DNA from: Massariosphaeria phaeospora
Lineage: Eukaryota > Ascomycota > Dothideomycetes > Pleosporales
Direction: 5' to 3'
Length of the DNA stretch: 64,000 nt
NCBI GenBank assembly: GCA_011032825.1
Contig: JAADJZ010000040.1
Location: 186,001-250,000 of the forward strand
The translations under genes were made by a program, and so were the position numbers. The notes under the pieces are model-generated. The model was not told the DNA's origin, searched no databases, and saw only the letters and a list, made by a program, of their open reading frames with translations. Shown here one piece after another: positions 34,999-46,522 of the stretch. Each line of letters opens with the position of its first letter. The stretch's first letter is position 1.

Positions 34999-35994
34999 GG
35001 TGACAGACAAAGGGTATTGTCCCAGCTATCTCAACGAAGCTGCCTCGCCTTGGACTGCGCAACGAAGACGAGGATGGCGGACAGATCGAATTGTCTTCCG
35101 AGACGTTCTGTGTCCTGCAGAAGCGCGGGTCAATGGCGCTCGGAAACGCTCACAACGGACCGTCCGATCAGAGGACAGATATTGCACCGGTCCGGAAGAA
35201 CGTATTGCAGGATGAATGATAGATGGACAACCTTGGAAGAAATCTCGAGCTCCGGGATACCGGAACCTGGTCACGGCAGCAGGTGCGGCATGGCAACATA
35301 TCGCCCCGGATAGGCTGGGAAACACTCGGCTCAGCAGGGACCGTCGCTCTGGCACTAGTGGATCACAAGAGCCACAGCATCGTCGAATCGTGGCGGGGCG
35401 GGGATGGGGAGATGGTGGACGCAGGACGGGGGTGAACGGCACAACGGGTGGCAGCTGCCGAACCCCACACCCGCTTGCCCCGCCTGGATCTGATGAAGCC
35501 CAGCCCCACCGACCGACTGACAGCGACAGCGACAGTCAGCGATGGCACCCCTTGGCTACCCTAACACCCTCGGCAGCTTATCATAGTCATTGTACGTACT
35601 GTATTGATAATGACCGGCAGCACGTCCACGGCAATGGCCGAGATGACACAGCCCGGCGGCGCACTACATCTAACCCATCATTCCCAGCTAACAATCATTT
35701 CTAGGACCTCACAAGGCAAGGTATAGTAGCGACAGCAAGGTACAGCAGCGCTGCAATAGCAGCCACAATCTAGCGTATGTAAGCTGCCTAATGTGGTAGA
35801 TGGGCTAGATTTATGGGGATAATGGGTTCGATGTACGAGTAGTGCGCCGCACAGCCCGTCGCAATGGGGTCCGAGTACCTTTCTCCACTTTGGGTCGGTC
35901 GCTGTATGGGCCTTTATAAACAGCAGGCCGGTGCTGGGCTCTCAGCAAACATCACGGCTAATTCACTGACGCTTCACGGCGTCGATTGGCTTCT
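34999..35994. promoter_or_regulatory. Shared upstream region of the monooxygenase and feruloyl esterase
   Basis: The 996-bp gap lies between divergent starts. No gene is recognised. A TATA box lies near the esterase end. Confidence 0.55.
35915..35920 (+). promoter_or_regulatory. Candidate TATA box of the feruloyl esterase gene
   Basis: TATAAA lies 80 bp before the ATG at 35995, a good core promoter position. Confidence 0.55.
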
Positions 35995-37658
35995 ATGAGC
36001 ATGCAGTGGGATCCACTGCTTGGCTTCAGTGCGCTCTTTGGAGCAGTGCAGGCGCTGGACTGTTCGCCTTCAGCCATCCAGTCCGCTCTGCCATCGAACG
36101 CAAACGTCAATTTCGCATACCCCCTTCAGGCCGGTTCCACATTCGAAGTGCCAGAAGGCGACACTGGCTACCCAACGAACCCAGTAGAACTTCCGGCATT
36201 GTGTGCTGTCTCGGTTCAGGTTGAGTCAATTGGAGATTCCACATATGGGTTTGGACTGTTTTTACCCGAAGACTGGAATGGGCGGTTTCTAGCGGTCGGC
36301 AATGGAGGTGTCGCAGGTGGTGTCAATTGGCTGGACATGGTGAGTGAGGTCAAGTTCTGTTATTTTCAACATCTAACGACTTTCAGGGACCGGGTACCCG
36401 CTACGGATTTGCTACCATGTCGACCGATACTGGACACAACTCCTCCATGATTGACGGTAGCTGGGCGTACAAGCAACCCGAAAAGATCGAAAATTGGGGC
36501 CACCTTGCCATGCACGGTTCCGTCGTCACCGCAAAAGGCATAACAGCCGCCTACTACGGGAAAGACATTTCTTTCAATTATTATGCCGGCTGCTCCACGG
36601 GCGGTCGTCAAGGACTCAAGGAAGCGGAAAGATACCCAGAAGACTTCGACGGCATCATTGCCGGAGCTCCGGCTTGGTGGACTTCTCGCCTGCAGACATG
36701 GACCGTCAAGACTGCATTATACAATCTACCAACCACCGCGGACTACCACATCCCGCCAGCGCTCTTCCCAGTCATCGCAAAAGAAGTGCTCAAACAATGC
36801 GATCCCCAAGACGGTCTCATCGATACCATCATTTCCGACCCCACTGGCTGCAACTTCCGTCCTGAAGAACTTCTCTGCGGCGCAAACAGCACAGATGCCA
36901 GCTGCCTCACCTCTCCGCAGATCTCAACCCTCTACAAATTCTACACCGACTCCGTCGGCGGAAACCAAACCTTTCTCTTCCCACACGTTAATCTCGGCTC
37001 GGAGAATCTCTGGTTCATCATGTTCGGCGCCGCCCCAAACCCGCTTGGAACAGAGTACCCGCGGTATTTCCTGGGTCTCGGGCCGGACTGGTCGCCCTAC
37101 GATCTCAACGAAGACGTCCAGCGTCTGGCCGACCTAGATCCTGGCGACGCGACCGTCAAATACGACCTCTCAGCCTTCCACGGCAAAGGCGGCAAGATCC
37201 TCTCCTACCACGGCATGTCCGACGCGCTGATCCCCACCGGCTCCTTGACATACTTCTACAACCAAGTACACCGCACGCTGAAGCCGCGCGGCATCGAGCT
37301 CGATTCTTTTTTCCGCGCGTTTCTGGTCCCCGGCATGGGCCACTGCTCCGGCACGTTTCCGAGCACGAATGCGCCGTGGTACTTTGCCGGGCCGAACCAG
37401 GCGCCGAGTCTGGGTCCCGCGGTGCATGGGGTTCCTGGGTTTGAGGACAAGGACCATGATGTCCTGCTCGCGATGATGGCGTGGGTGGAGGAAGGGGATG
37501 CGCCGGAGCGGATTGTTGCGACCAAGTATGTGGACGAGACGAGTCATGATGCGGTCATGCGGCAGCGGCCGCTGTGCATGTATCCGAAACAGGCGAAATA
37601 TGAGGGGAGTGGGGATGTAGATGACGCGAGCAGCTGGGAGTGTAAGTTGTTGTATTAG
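35995..37658 (+). CDS. Tannase/feruloyl esterase family hydrolase
   Basis: Two exons, 35995-36339 and 36387-37658, with a 47-bp intron, give 538 residues. It should hydrolyse esters of phenolic acids from plant polymers outside the cell. The N-terminus is a signal-like hydrophobic segment (LLGFSALFGAVQA) just before DCS. The active site follows the family's CS-D-HC pattern: Cys184-Ser185 in GCSTGGRQG, Asp394 in GMSDALIPTG and His434-Cys435 in GMGHCSG, with the Cys pair expected as a disulfide. GNGGVAGGVNW is the usual oxyanion region. The start at 35995 precedes a second Met two codons later. Ferulate versus gallate ester use cannot be decided. Confidence 0.92.
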
Positions 37659-38419
37659 TGCCGTTGCTGGACGTCCATATATTCTAGAAAAGACTGGCAT
37701 GTTATAGTGTATCTATCTAATCATCTAGAGTTGCATCTTCAGCTATACCTAAATTCTAACCTCTGGCTCTAGTTGTCTTTGGAAAACAAAGCCTTCTCCA
37801 TGACAGTACTCGGCAGGAACCGCGTCTCAACATGGTACCTATCCTGTGTGGATGTCAACGCTCGGCGATATCGGACCACTGCCACCGACTAGGCTCCAAC
37901 TGTGCGACTTGAGCTCGAGCTCCGGGGGCGGGGTATTTAGGCCAGGGAGCTAATGGTGGGGCAGTGACAGTTCTCCAAATCAGACCAGTTCCGTTCCGTC
38001 TCGTCTCGAGCGTCTCGACCATCTCGAAGTCGAAGTCGAAGTTGTTCTTTATCAAGGCAAAACTAGACTACCGTGTTGCTGCTGTAGACAGGCCATGTAT
38101 CAGGGTTGATTCTGGTGTAGTGAGTCGCTGAACCTATCTCCCCATCTGTCTACTTATTTGTTCCGAATTGGCAAGAGTTGCAGCGGCTCGGAACGACACG
38201 AAACGACACGTACTTCTAGTGTAAGGATATCCGGACCGACTTATACGTGGGCAAGATACTCCCTCCTCCAGATGTGCGCGTTTGGATATTTCCGAACTGA
38301 CTGTCGATGTAAAGGGCACTGCCAACCCCCTAAATTCTTACGCGCCCATCATACTCCTCGTTCCTCCCGAACATCCATCTCAAGCAGAGTTCAAACCAAA
38401 CCAAACCAAATCAACCACC
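37659..38419. other. Spacer before the DUF3500 gene
   Basis: No gene is recognised. It holds the esterase 3' UTR and the promoter of the next gene. A pyrimidine/adenine-rich CCAAACCAAA tract lies just before the ATG. Confidence 0.55.
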
Positions 38420-39936
38420 ATGTCCTCCAGCGCCCACCAACCCACCGCCTCGGCCTCGACCTCGACCTCGACCTCCACCTTCCGCGCCCACCTCCCCTCC
38501 CTCACAACCCCCCGCTTCACCACCGCCGCCCAGCAATCCCCCCTAGAATACGCCGCCTTCTTCCGCACGCACCACGCGCCGCCATGGCTGTACAATCTAA
38601 CCCAGACGTGGGAGACGCTATACCGCGAGCCGTTCCACGGGCTGACGAGCGACGGGACAGTGCGGCCGGGCTTGTTCGAGGCGCGCGACGAGAGCGTCGA
38701 TATTGAGGGCGTGGTGGCGCGGGCGCAGGACATGTTGGAGGCGTTGGGAGAGGAGGGCAGAGAGAAGGTGGCGTTTGGGGTGGGGGCGAGGGAGTGGAGG
38801 GCGTGGTCGAATCCGGAGATGTTGTTGAGGCCGTTGGGGGTCAGGTTAGAGGATGGTATGTATGCGGGTGGGTGGGTGTCTGTCGCTAGACGTTTGTCTG
38901 TATGACGCTGGACTGCTCTTCTACATCTACTTTTCCACTTCCTTCCCCTTCCTCTTCCGTCCTCTGCCTTCCCCTCCATCACTGACCGAACTGTAACCCA
39001 CCCCAACTCCGCCTTCCCTCCCCTCAACTCTCCCCTCGCTAACAGTCACCTCTCACCCACCCAGTCCCCCCATCCACCACCTTCTCCATCCACCGCCTAA
39101 TCGCCGCCTCGCTCTCCCCCGAAGGCTACGCCAAAGCCGTCTCCGCCATGCGCATCAACGACTTCCTCGGCACCCTCGTCTCGCTCCCCCGCATCCTCAA
39201 CCAGCACTCCTACAACTTCCTGCTCTTCGGCACGCCGTCTTCATCCCCCTCCTCGCCCTGGGGCTGGCTGCTCTACGGCCACCACCTCTGCCTCTCCGTC
39301 TTCTTCCGCGGGCCGCAACTCGTCATCTCGCCGACCTTCACGGGCGCCGAGCCCAACGCCATCGACGCGGGCGAATTCGCCGGCACGCAGATCCTGCACC
39401 GCGAGTGCGAGCTCGGGCTGCGCTTGATGCAGTCGCTCACGCCCGCGCAGCAGAAAACCGCGCAGGTGTATGAGAAGATGCGCGACGACCGCATGCGCCA
39501 GACTGGCGACCTTCTCACCGACCGCTGGAACCAGGATGACCAGCGCCACCTGTGCGGCGCCTTCCGCGACAACCGCGTCGTGCCGTCCGAAGGCGTGTGT
39601 GTATCGTCCCTGACCTCTGCCCAGCGCAGCCTCGTGCTCGACATCTGCGCCGAGTTCCTGTTGTACTTGCCGACGCCGTCGCGCCACCTCAAGCTCGACG
39701 ACATCGAGCGGCACTTCGCCGAGACGTATTTCTGCTGGATTGGCGGCTACGGCGACGACGATGCGTTCTACTACCGCATTCAGAGCCCCGTTATTGTCTG
39801 CGAGTTTGACCACCATTCGGGCGTGTTTTTGGCGAATGAGGAGCCGGCGCGGTTTCATACGCATACGATTGTGCGGACGCCGAATGCGGGGGATTACGGG
39901 CAGGCGATTAGGGGGGAGGGCGAGAAGCTGGAGTGA
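38420..39936 (+). CDS. DUF3500 family protein
   Basis: Two exons, 38420-38855 and 39065-39936, with a rather long 209-bp intron, give 435 residues. The join makes LEDVPPSTTFSIHRLIAASLSPEGY. Family features are QHSYNFLLFGTPSS, WGWLLYGHHLCLSVFFRGPQ, FTGAEPNAIDAG and, near the C-terminus, ETYFCWIGGYGDDDAFYYRI, CEFDHHSGVF and HTHTIVRTPNAGDYG. Conserved His and Asp residues suggest a metal or catalytic site, but the family has no known function. There is no signal peptide; the first 25 residues are a Ser/Thr/Ala run. It sits between a phenolic esterase and an MFS transporter. Confidence 0.9.
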
Positions 39937-40260
39937 GGAGGATGGGGGAAGGTAGGATGGACAAGGAGGAGTTTGGGACGGGTGGGGATATAGTTCAACA
40001 CCGGTTCCCCTCTATGGTCGAGCTACTTGTCTACTATACGACATAACAGGGATTACGAATGATTAAGATACATACTGATGAATGCGAAGGAAGAAAAAGT
40101 TGCGCAGACTCCAGACTCTGAAGCCGTTGCCCTAGCCAGGCAGATACGGGCGTGATGTGTACGCCAGTCAAACCCTCTTGACGCCGTGCCGAAACGGAAT
40201 GATGTGTTTGACCTGGAGTGGAAATACGGTAGTGATACGGGCGTCCGGGCCAGTAACCAC
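39937..40260. other. Spacer between convergent genes
   Basis: About 320 bp with nothing recognised; the 3' ends of the DUF3500 and MFS genes meet here. Confidence 0.6.
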
Positions 40261-42284
40261 CTAAACGGTTTTGAGCTCGGCGCTCTTCTCGTCAACCGAA
40301 CCATCCACGCTCTTGTCCCCCACGACAGCTTCAACCTCTTTCACTTTCTTCTCACCCCCAATCTTATGCCACCCGAGCCCCAGAGTAGAAAAGGCCCCAA
40401 GTATCGCACAAGCCGTTGGAAGCCACTGTTGCCTGTTAGCGCCCCATCACACCGGGTCTGGTACCTGAACTCACGAAAGTTTGCGCCAAAGCCTGATTGT
40501 ACGCCAACACCACCCCTTGCACGTCTTCCGGAGCAACCAGGCGGAAAATCTCGGTGGCGCCCGACTGCACGACCTTCTGCGCGTCGACGTGTGGCGCGAA
40601 TTCAGCGAGCGCGGAGCGCAAGCCGTTGATGAAGACGGTCTTGGCCATGCAGTTCACGATGGTGCCGCCGAAGTACTGGAAAAACAGGATGTTGGCGTTC
40701 GCATATGGGAATTCGTCTGCTGGTAGGTAGGATTGGACTGCGAGAAGTGGCTGGTACGGATTAGTAGGGAAATGGGTTGGGGGAGGGGGGTTATAGTACC
40801 ATTTGCATGGCAATGCCCCGGCCTGTTCCGGCGAGGATCTGATATCCAATCCATTCGCCAGAGGATGTGGACGGGGTGAAGGTGGTCATGAGACCGGAGC
40901 CGATGGCGGTAGCGGCGTGGCCGGCGAGTGCCCAGACTGGGGCGTAGGGGATGGTTTTCACTGGACGCGAGTTTTAGCCACGAAATTTATGGCAACGAGT
41001 ACTTACGTAGTAGCGTGCAGAAGACGCCCGTCACGATCCATGTGATACACGTTGGCAGAGACATGACACCGCTCTTCTCCGGGCCCGCGCCCTTGACCAC
41101 CTGGAACCAGAGCGGCAGGTACCACTGTATCATCAAGTACGCGCCACCCTCAAAGAACGCCGTCAGGCACGCACAAAAGACGACGGGCTTCATCATGATC
41201 GACGGAGGAATCAGGGACCGCTCCTTGTAGTATGATATCCAGCCCAAGAACACGCCGAACACGACCATGGATACGACCAGCAGCGCAATGATCGTCGCCG
41301 ATTTCCATGCGTATTTGGTTCCACCCCAGCTGATGGCCAGCATCAACATGGTGCAGGCCGGCACGAAGAGCGTGAGCCCGACGAGGTCGAGTTTGCGGTG
41401 GATCTGGCGAACGACGGATAGTGCGGGTGCTTTCTCGACTTGTTCGGGGATCCGCTGCGTAAGGAAGATGAACGCGATGGCGCCGATCGGGGGTAGGAAG
41501 ACCCAGATGCCTATTGGAGACGTTAGTTTTGAGCTCTATAGCAGTAGACGTAAATGTGGTAGAACTAGACAGAACTTACACCATCGCCAGCCCAAGTGCT
41601 CGGTGATCGTGCCCCCTACTAGTGGCCCTGCTACAGCTCCGAATCCGACCAAGATTGATGCAAGAGATAGCAACTGGGCACGCAGGTGAGGCGCGACGGC
41701 AGCAACGATCATTACGCTGCTGCCATTGAACAGTCCAGCAGCACCAAGTCCAGCAACTGCGCGACCCGCAATGAAGGCGACACTTGACTTCGCCAAGGCG
41801 CTGATGAGGGTTCCAACTGCGACAATGCTCAAGAACGTGAGGAACGTTGACTAGATTAAATTAGCACTTGTGCCCAGTTCTGGTGGAGAAAAAGTGTACC
41901 TTTACGCGGAAGACGCTATAGATCTGGCCAGTCACTGGCTGAAAAGCGCACCTGCATAGGTTCGTTAGTTGGAATAGACAAGCCTTGTCAAGTCCATTAT
42001 ACTCACATTAGAAGTAAGTACGCCGTGCTGTACCAATCGACATCTTCGAGAGTTCCAAAGTACGTCGTGATAGACGGTGTAGCCTTGGTCGCGTCAGCAT
42101 TGCAGTCCAACAAACGAGAGTGTCGACATACCGTCCCCAAAACGCTCGTGTATAGAACAATAATGATAGCATTTAGAGCCAAAGCAGAGAACAAAATGAC
42201 CAAACGGAATCCTGTGACGTATTGATGGCCGTCGAGACTGGGTGCAGCAGCCTTCTCGCTCGTCTTTGGCTTGCGTCCGAACAT
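40261..42284 (-). CDS. MFS transporter, 14-TM drug:H+ antiporter type
   Basis: Eight exons are modelled: 42284-42132, 42083-42007, 41951-41900, 41850-41580, 41510-41007, 40960-40800, 40750-40475 and 40425-40261. They give 552 residues, the usual size for this class. Joins restore LYTSVLGTATPSITTYFGTLEDVDWYSTAYLL, LMCAFQPVTGQIYSVF, GRAVAGLGAAGLFNG, LGWRWCIWVFLPPIGAIAF and GRGIAMQMPLLAVQ, all family hallmarks. It is a plasma-membrane proton antiporter or facilitator, like toxin efflux pumps (TOXA/AflT type) and some aromatic-acid exporters. The last exon codes a charged cytosolic tail. The gene is divergent from a Zn2Cys6 regulator, a common layout for local control. Substrate unknown. Confidence 0.92.
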
Positions 42285-42799
42285 TGTGAAAGAAACGAAT
42301 GTAGAGGAAGCGAAGTGAAGTGTTGAGAAATGTAAAAATTTATATGCTGTTTATACCTGTAGATATCAGGCAACATGGCTAGGAGAAATACAATACCACG
42401 GTGCTTCACAAGCTGGGAGTAAAGAAACGTCCAAGTGCGGTTTAGTGCATCTGGGAAGTATGAAACGAGGCCAACACCGCACGGAAAAGTAGTTAGTTGT
42501 AGGTACATTGGCAGTACTGACTGTCAAGAGCTATTCCGGAAAGTCGCCTGTTTACTGCAAGGCGTCGCTGTATATGCCAGGCTAGGTGTTGTTCACGCGA
42601 TGTTCGCTGTGGACAGAAAGGTTATTGTAGATATGGAAGTTGTGTCGTGGGGGCGAGAATGCCAGGGCACCGTGCGACGCACTAAGCTCACTGCGTCTGT
42701 TTTTAACCGTTATTATCGGCGGAAGGCTCTGCGCCGTAGAACGATACACTCCCAGCAAGAAAACGAGTGCCCCTTCTCCTCTTCATCGTACCCACAATA
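42285..42799. promoter_or_regulatory. Shared upstream region of the MFS transporter and Zn2Cys6 regulator
   Basis: The 515-bp gap lies between divergent starts. TTTATA-like stretches occur at about 42340-42356 on the transporter side. A CGGCGG (42717-42722) and a CCG (42734-42736) are spaced like a Zn2Cys6 half-site pair, 64-83 bp before the regulator's ATG. Confidence 0.55.
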
Positions 42800-44601
42800 A
42801 TGCCCATATATTCAGTTCCCAGGCTCAAAGCCTGCGATAACTGCGCGAAAGCCAAGATCAAATGCGATCCCGACACCAGTTGGACAAAATGCAAGAGGTG
42901 AGCAGATCGCGCGTCGCCTTGGAGATTGCTGAGTCACCCACAGGTGCTGTATTCAAGGCCTGGAATGCGTCTTGAGAGAGCCCGTCCAGCGGAAACGACG
43001 AAAACTGTATCCGGAGGCCGAGAGTATGTCTGTCGCGCAGGTCTCTGTGATTGGCGGGACTTCTGCGTTCTCGCTGCAGGAGCTAATGCGCGGCATTGAG
43101 TATTATCATGGTTCCTTGGCCGCGTACTTTCCTTTCATGGCGCTTTCCAGCACACAGCAGGCCTGTAGTGAGTTCGTCGAAGAGAAACCATTCCTATGCA
43201 AGGTGCTTGCAATGTTGGGATGTACTCCCAACCGAGAAAGACGGCGCGAACTTGCTGTGCAATGCAGGCAACACCTGACCACCCATGCATTGCAGGTGGG
43301 AACGAAATCGCTTGACTTACTCCAGGGCCTGCTAGTGATGATATACTGGCAAGTGCCCCTCTTCAGCCCCTCTTCAGAAGGGCGTAGCTAGCTCCAAAAC
43401 TAACCGGTTCTGTAGGTATCATTACCAAAACGAGTTGCCAATGCAGAGGATTGTATACATACACCTCTGTATGTCTATGGTCGTCGACCTAGGGTTGAGC
43501 AAATCCCCTTTCCAGAGAACGCGTTTGAAAAAGCCGTCAGACACTGCGAATGGTTACGAAGTTGACATGGAAGGCGTCGTCAACCACAACTTAGAAGAGA
43601 AGCGAGCCTTGCTCGGGTGTTTCTTTATTTCTTCGCTGTACGCACTCTCATATTTTTATAAGGCGTAGCTAACACCGACAACATAGCGCGATGAACATGG
43701 ACGCTATGCGTTTCTCAGAGTACATGGAAGACTGCACAGAAGATCTGGAGAAAAGTCAGCTTCCGTCTGATCAAGAGCTAGCGCGCATGGTACGCTTACG
43801 CCAACTTTTTGAAGAGTTCGAGGCTGCTCGACGGTCGCTCGCCCAGGAACGTCGACGAAGAGCAGCGTTTGTTCTTCCTGAGGTTACTAGTCCCGTGCAC
43901 TTCGTCGGGTTTTGGGAAGAACGAATCGATGAGTACTGGCGCCATGTGCCGGAGGCCTCCAAAACAGGTAAAGATATAGCCTCGAAGGGAACGATCGCTG
44001 ACAGAAGTTAGATTTCTTGCGCAGCAAGTACGACCATATCAGGTTATGTCTCTTTGAGATATGTCTCGAAGAATCAATGTTCGACTCCACTTTAGAGCGT
44101 TTAGTCATACTCCAGAAGTGCCTTACAACAGTAAAGTCACAACTGGAACAATATCTCTTCTCAGATTGTTTCGGCCCGCCTACAATGCTGGTTTTGCCGC
44201 ACCATTACTTCCATGAGTCCAACCACGCTATGTATGTGGCAATCCAGTTATGGTTACTCAAATGCGAAGGCTGGTCTCGCCAACAGGTCCAGCACGATCT
44301 CAACTTGGTCAAGGTCATTGAGACGGCTACCCAATGGGTGGAGCGGTTACGAGAATTTATGCCATACCAGGCGATTCCGGAGTTTTTCATCCTGATGCAA
44401 CCAGTTGGATATGCGATTAAGAAATGGTACGATGCCAGATTGCAGAAACTGGAGGAAGAGGAGTCCGTCCTGAGTCAAATGGATCCACCTGGTCAGGCGG
44501 AAAACGAGGTCGAGTTTGAGAGTTTCTGGGGTCAGTTCATGAATCCAGACGATAGCGTGTGGCTCCAGAGTCTCCTCGACGAATCGACGTCGTTTGGGTA
44601 G
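42800..44601 (+). CDS. Zn2Cys6 fungal transcription factor
   Basis: Five exons, 42800-42897, 42944-43348, 43416-43637, 43687-43967 and 44012-44601, give 531 residues. The first join completes the zinc cluster: Cys12, 15, 22, 31, 34 and 41, spaced x2-x6-x8-x2-x6, within LKACDNCAKAKIKCDPD. A basic linker (QRKRRKL) follows. The middle and C-terminus fit the fungal regulator domain: FFISS-LAMNMDAMRFSEYMEDC after the third join and a helical C-terminal half. The second intron (43349-43415) appears to use a GC donor (TG|GCAAGT). The protein ends acidic (FWGQFMNPDDSVW), a possible activation tail. Its position suggests it controls the MFS and nearby genes. Confidence 0.9.
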
Positions 44602-46522
44602 ATACCGAGCGGAGGAGGCTCCTTGCTCGAGTCCGCGGTGTACCTACATACAGAAATGGGCATTTTGAGGGATTGGTCCTTGTACTGGCTCTCTGCGCCA
44701 TAGCATGTCACGCCAGATACAACATATCTTTGTACGAGAGGCTGAATTTGATGACCCTTATTGCAGAATTGCGAGAGGTGTCCGCTGGGGTGTCGAGGCG
44801 TGCTGCGAGCTCGCGGTGCACGTTGCGTATCGCGAGATACATTCTGATAGCTGCGATGACTCCTAGTGTAAACTTCTGGATTCTTGAATTGCGCGAGCAC
44901 CAGCTGGCGATCGGCAGGATGACGAAGGGGAAGCGATGTTTGAAATCCGGGTGGCGGGGGTGGCCCAAGCGTGGGCCGCCGTGTTTTCGGCAAGCCGCCG
45001 TGACCGCTCGCTCCTTTTCAACTCGACTCCACGCTGACACCATCCCAAGCCGCACCAGACTGTGTTTATCACAGTCGCCATACAGAGAGTACCAGCTAGC
45101 TCACAGCCTAGATGAGGTGTCTCCCGACGGTCTCGATGAACGGGATTCAGCGTACCCACAGGGAACAGCCAGCACCTTGCAAAAAGCCCCGCAAGAGTTT
45201 TCAGCAGTGATGAGCAACTCTGGAAAGGTCCACGACAGGTTAGCTAATCACAGAGTCGCCAATTCGTCGTCTCAGAAGGGTTGTGGCTTTATTATATGGT
45301 ACGCTCTGCCTCCTTATGCTGCATTTTCATTTTCAAAGCGCTACTCTGCCACAATAGAGTATGTGTGAGATGGCCGGCCGCCAGAGATTCAAACCCTCTC
45401 TTCACCTGGCTTTTTTCCCGCTGGAAGCAGTCTGAAACCCTCGCCAGCTCGCTGAGCCCGACCAACAATGCACACCCATTCGAATCACATCTGCCGAGGT
45501 GGCTTCCATACAGTATGGCGCTCAAGGCGTGGGCGTCTCCTGCATGCAATGATCGTTTTTCTACATTAAAACTGGATCCCAGCCAGTGGCATTGTCCCTT
45601 CATGAACACGTTTTACTGTCTACCCTATTGTAGTATCGTTCTGTGTTAACAGTGACGTAGGAACCACAGAACTGTGATGGCAATCAAATTCCCCATGTTA
45701 GTTCTGGGGAATTACCATAGTCATTAAGCGAGGCATCTAGACGTGCGGAGTCGTGCAGCGTGGAGCTTTTCGATATTACGTCGCTACTTCTATTCGACGG
45801 CTAAAGGGCTCGCGGTAACCCAAGCCGATGAGCATTGTTACTCCGAGTAACTACGCCTCATTTTCTTGAGACGTAGTGACCTGTTGTAGCTCACCGGCTT
45901 TCTCTCCAGATCGATGACCGAGAGCTGTTCCCTATCGTCTGCCTATGTGGAAGAGCGAATCGAGTGTCAAGAATACGGTGAAGATGGACCACTTGAAGAA
46001 ATAATGTTTCATTTGTTTGATGCCCGTCTTCTCCCATCGAGGTTACGCCCGGGAAAGGGTCAAAACAACTCCGCGGTACCTGCATTTGTTCTCGGCAAAC
46101 CAACCGCCGCCACCGGGCATAAGATTGAACGCACTATGGGAATCACTTTATCTGATGGCGACAACCTCTGATGGTCTCGAATTGCTCGCCATTTTACATC
46201 CAACCATGACGCATAATGCGACTTGGTTGGCTGATGGATATATCCGCAACAACTTCTTCAAATTGGGTATTTGCATGTAATATCTCTCCAGTATGGATTC
46301 AGAAGTAGCTACGCAGTTTTCGAAGTCTACGAAGCTGTGCCTCATCTGCAGTCCTAATACCCATGTCAGTATCGCAACCTTTGGAAATGGCTTGCATAGT
46401 TTGATCACCAGAACATTGACACAATAATAGTATATAAAAACCGACTTTCAGGCCCCGTAAGTTACTCATCTTCAAATACTGAACCTTCGAAGCAATTCTC
46501 GTTCGGTTCGCTCACATCCTAC
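44602..46522. other. Gene-poor spacer, about 1.9 kb
   Basis: No gene is recognised. A 269-residue open frame beginning inside the regulator's last exon has no protein-like features. The final 100 bp hold the promoter of the secreted Pro-rich gene. Confidence 0.55.
46432..46440 (+). promoter_or_regulatory. Candidate TATA box of the secreted Pro-rich gene
   Basis: TATATAAAA lies about 83 bp before the ATG at 46523, a strong core-promoter match. Confidence 0.6.

Noticed and set aside
44559..45368. 269-codon open frame after the Zn2Cys6 regulator
   Set aside because: It starts inside the regulator's last exon in another frame and shows no domain or signal; it looks like a chance frame.
45360..45480. 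A tRNA-like T-arm pattern on the minus strand
   Set aside because: The loop lacks the invariant C of TTC, the stem has mismatches and no matching acceptor or anticodon arm could be found.
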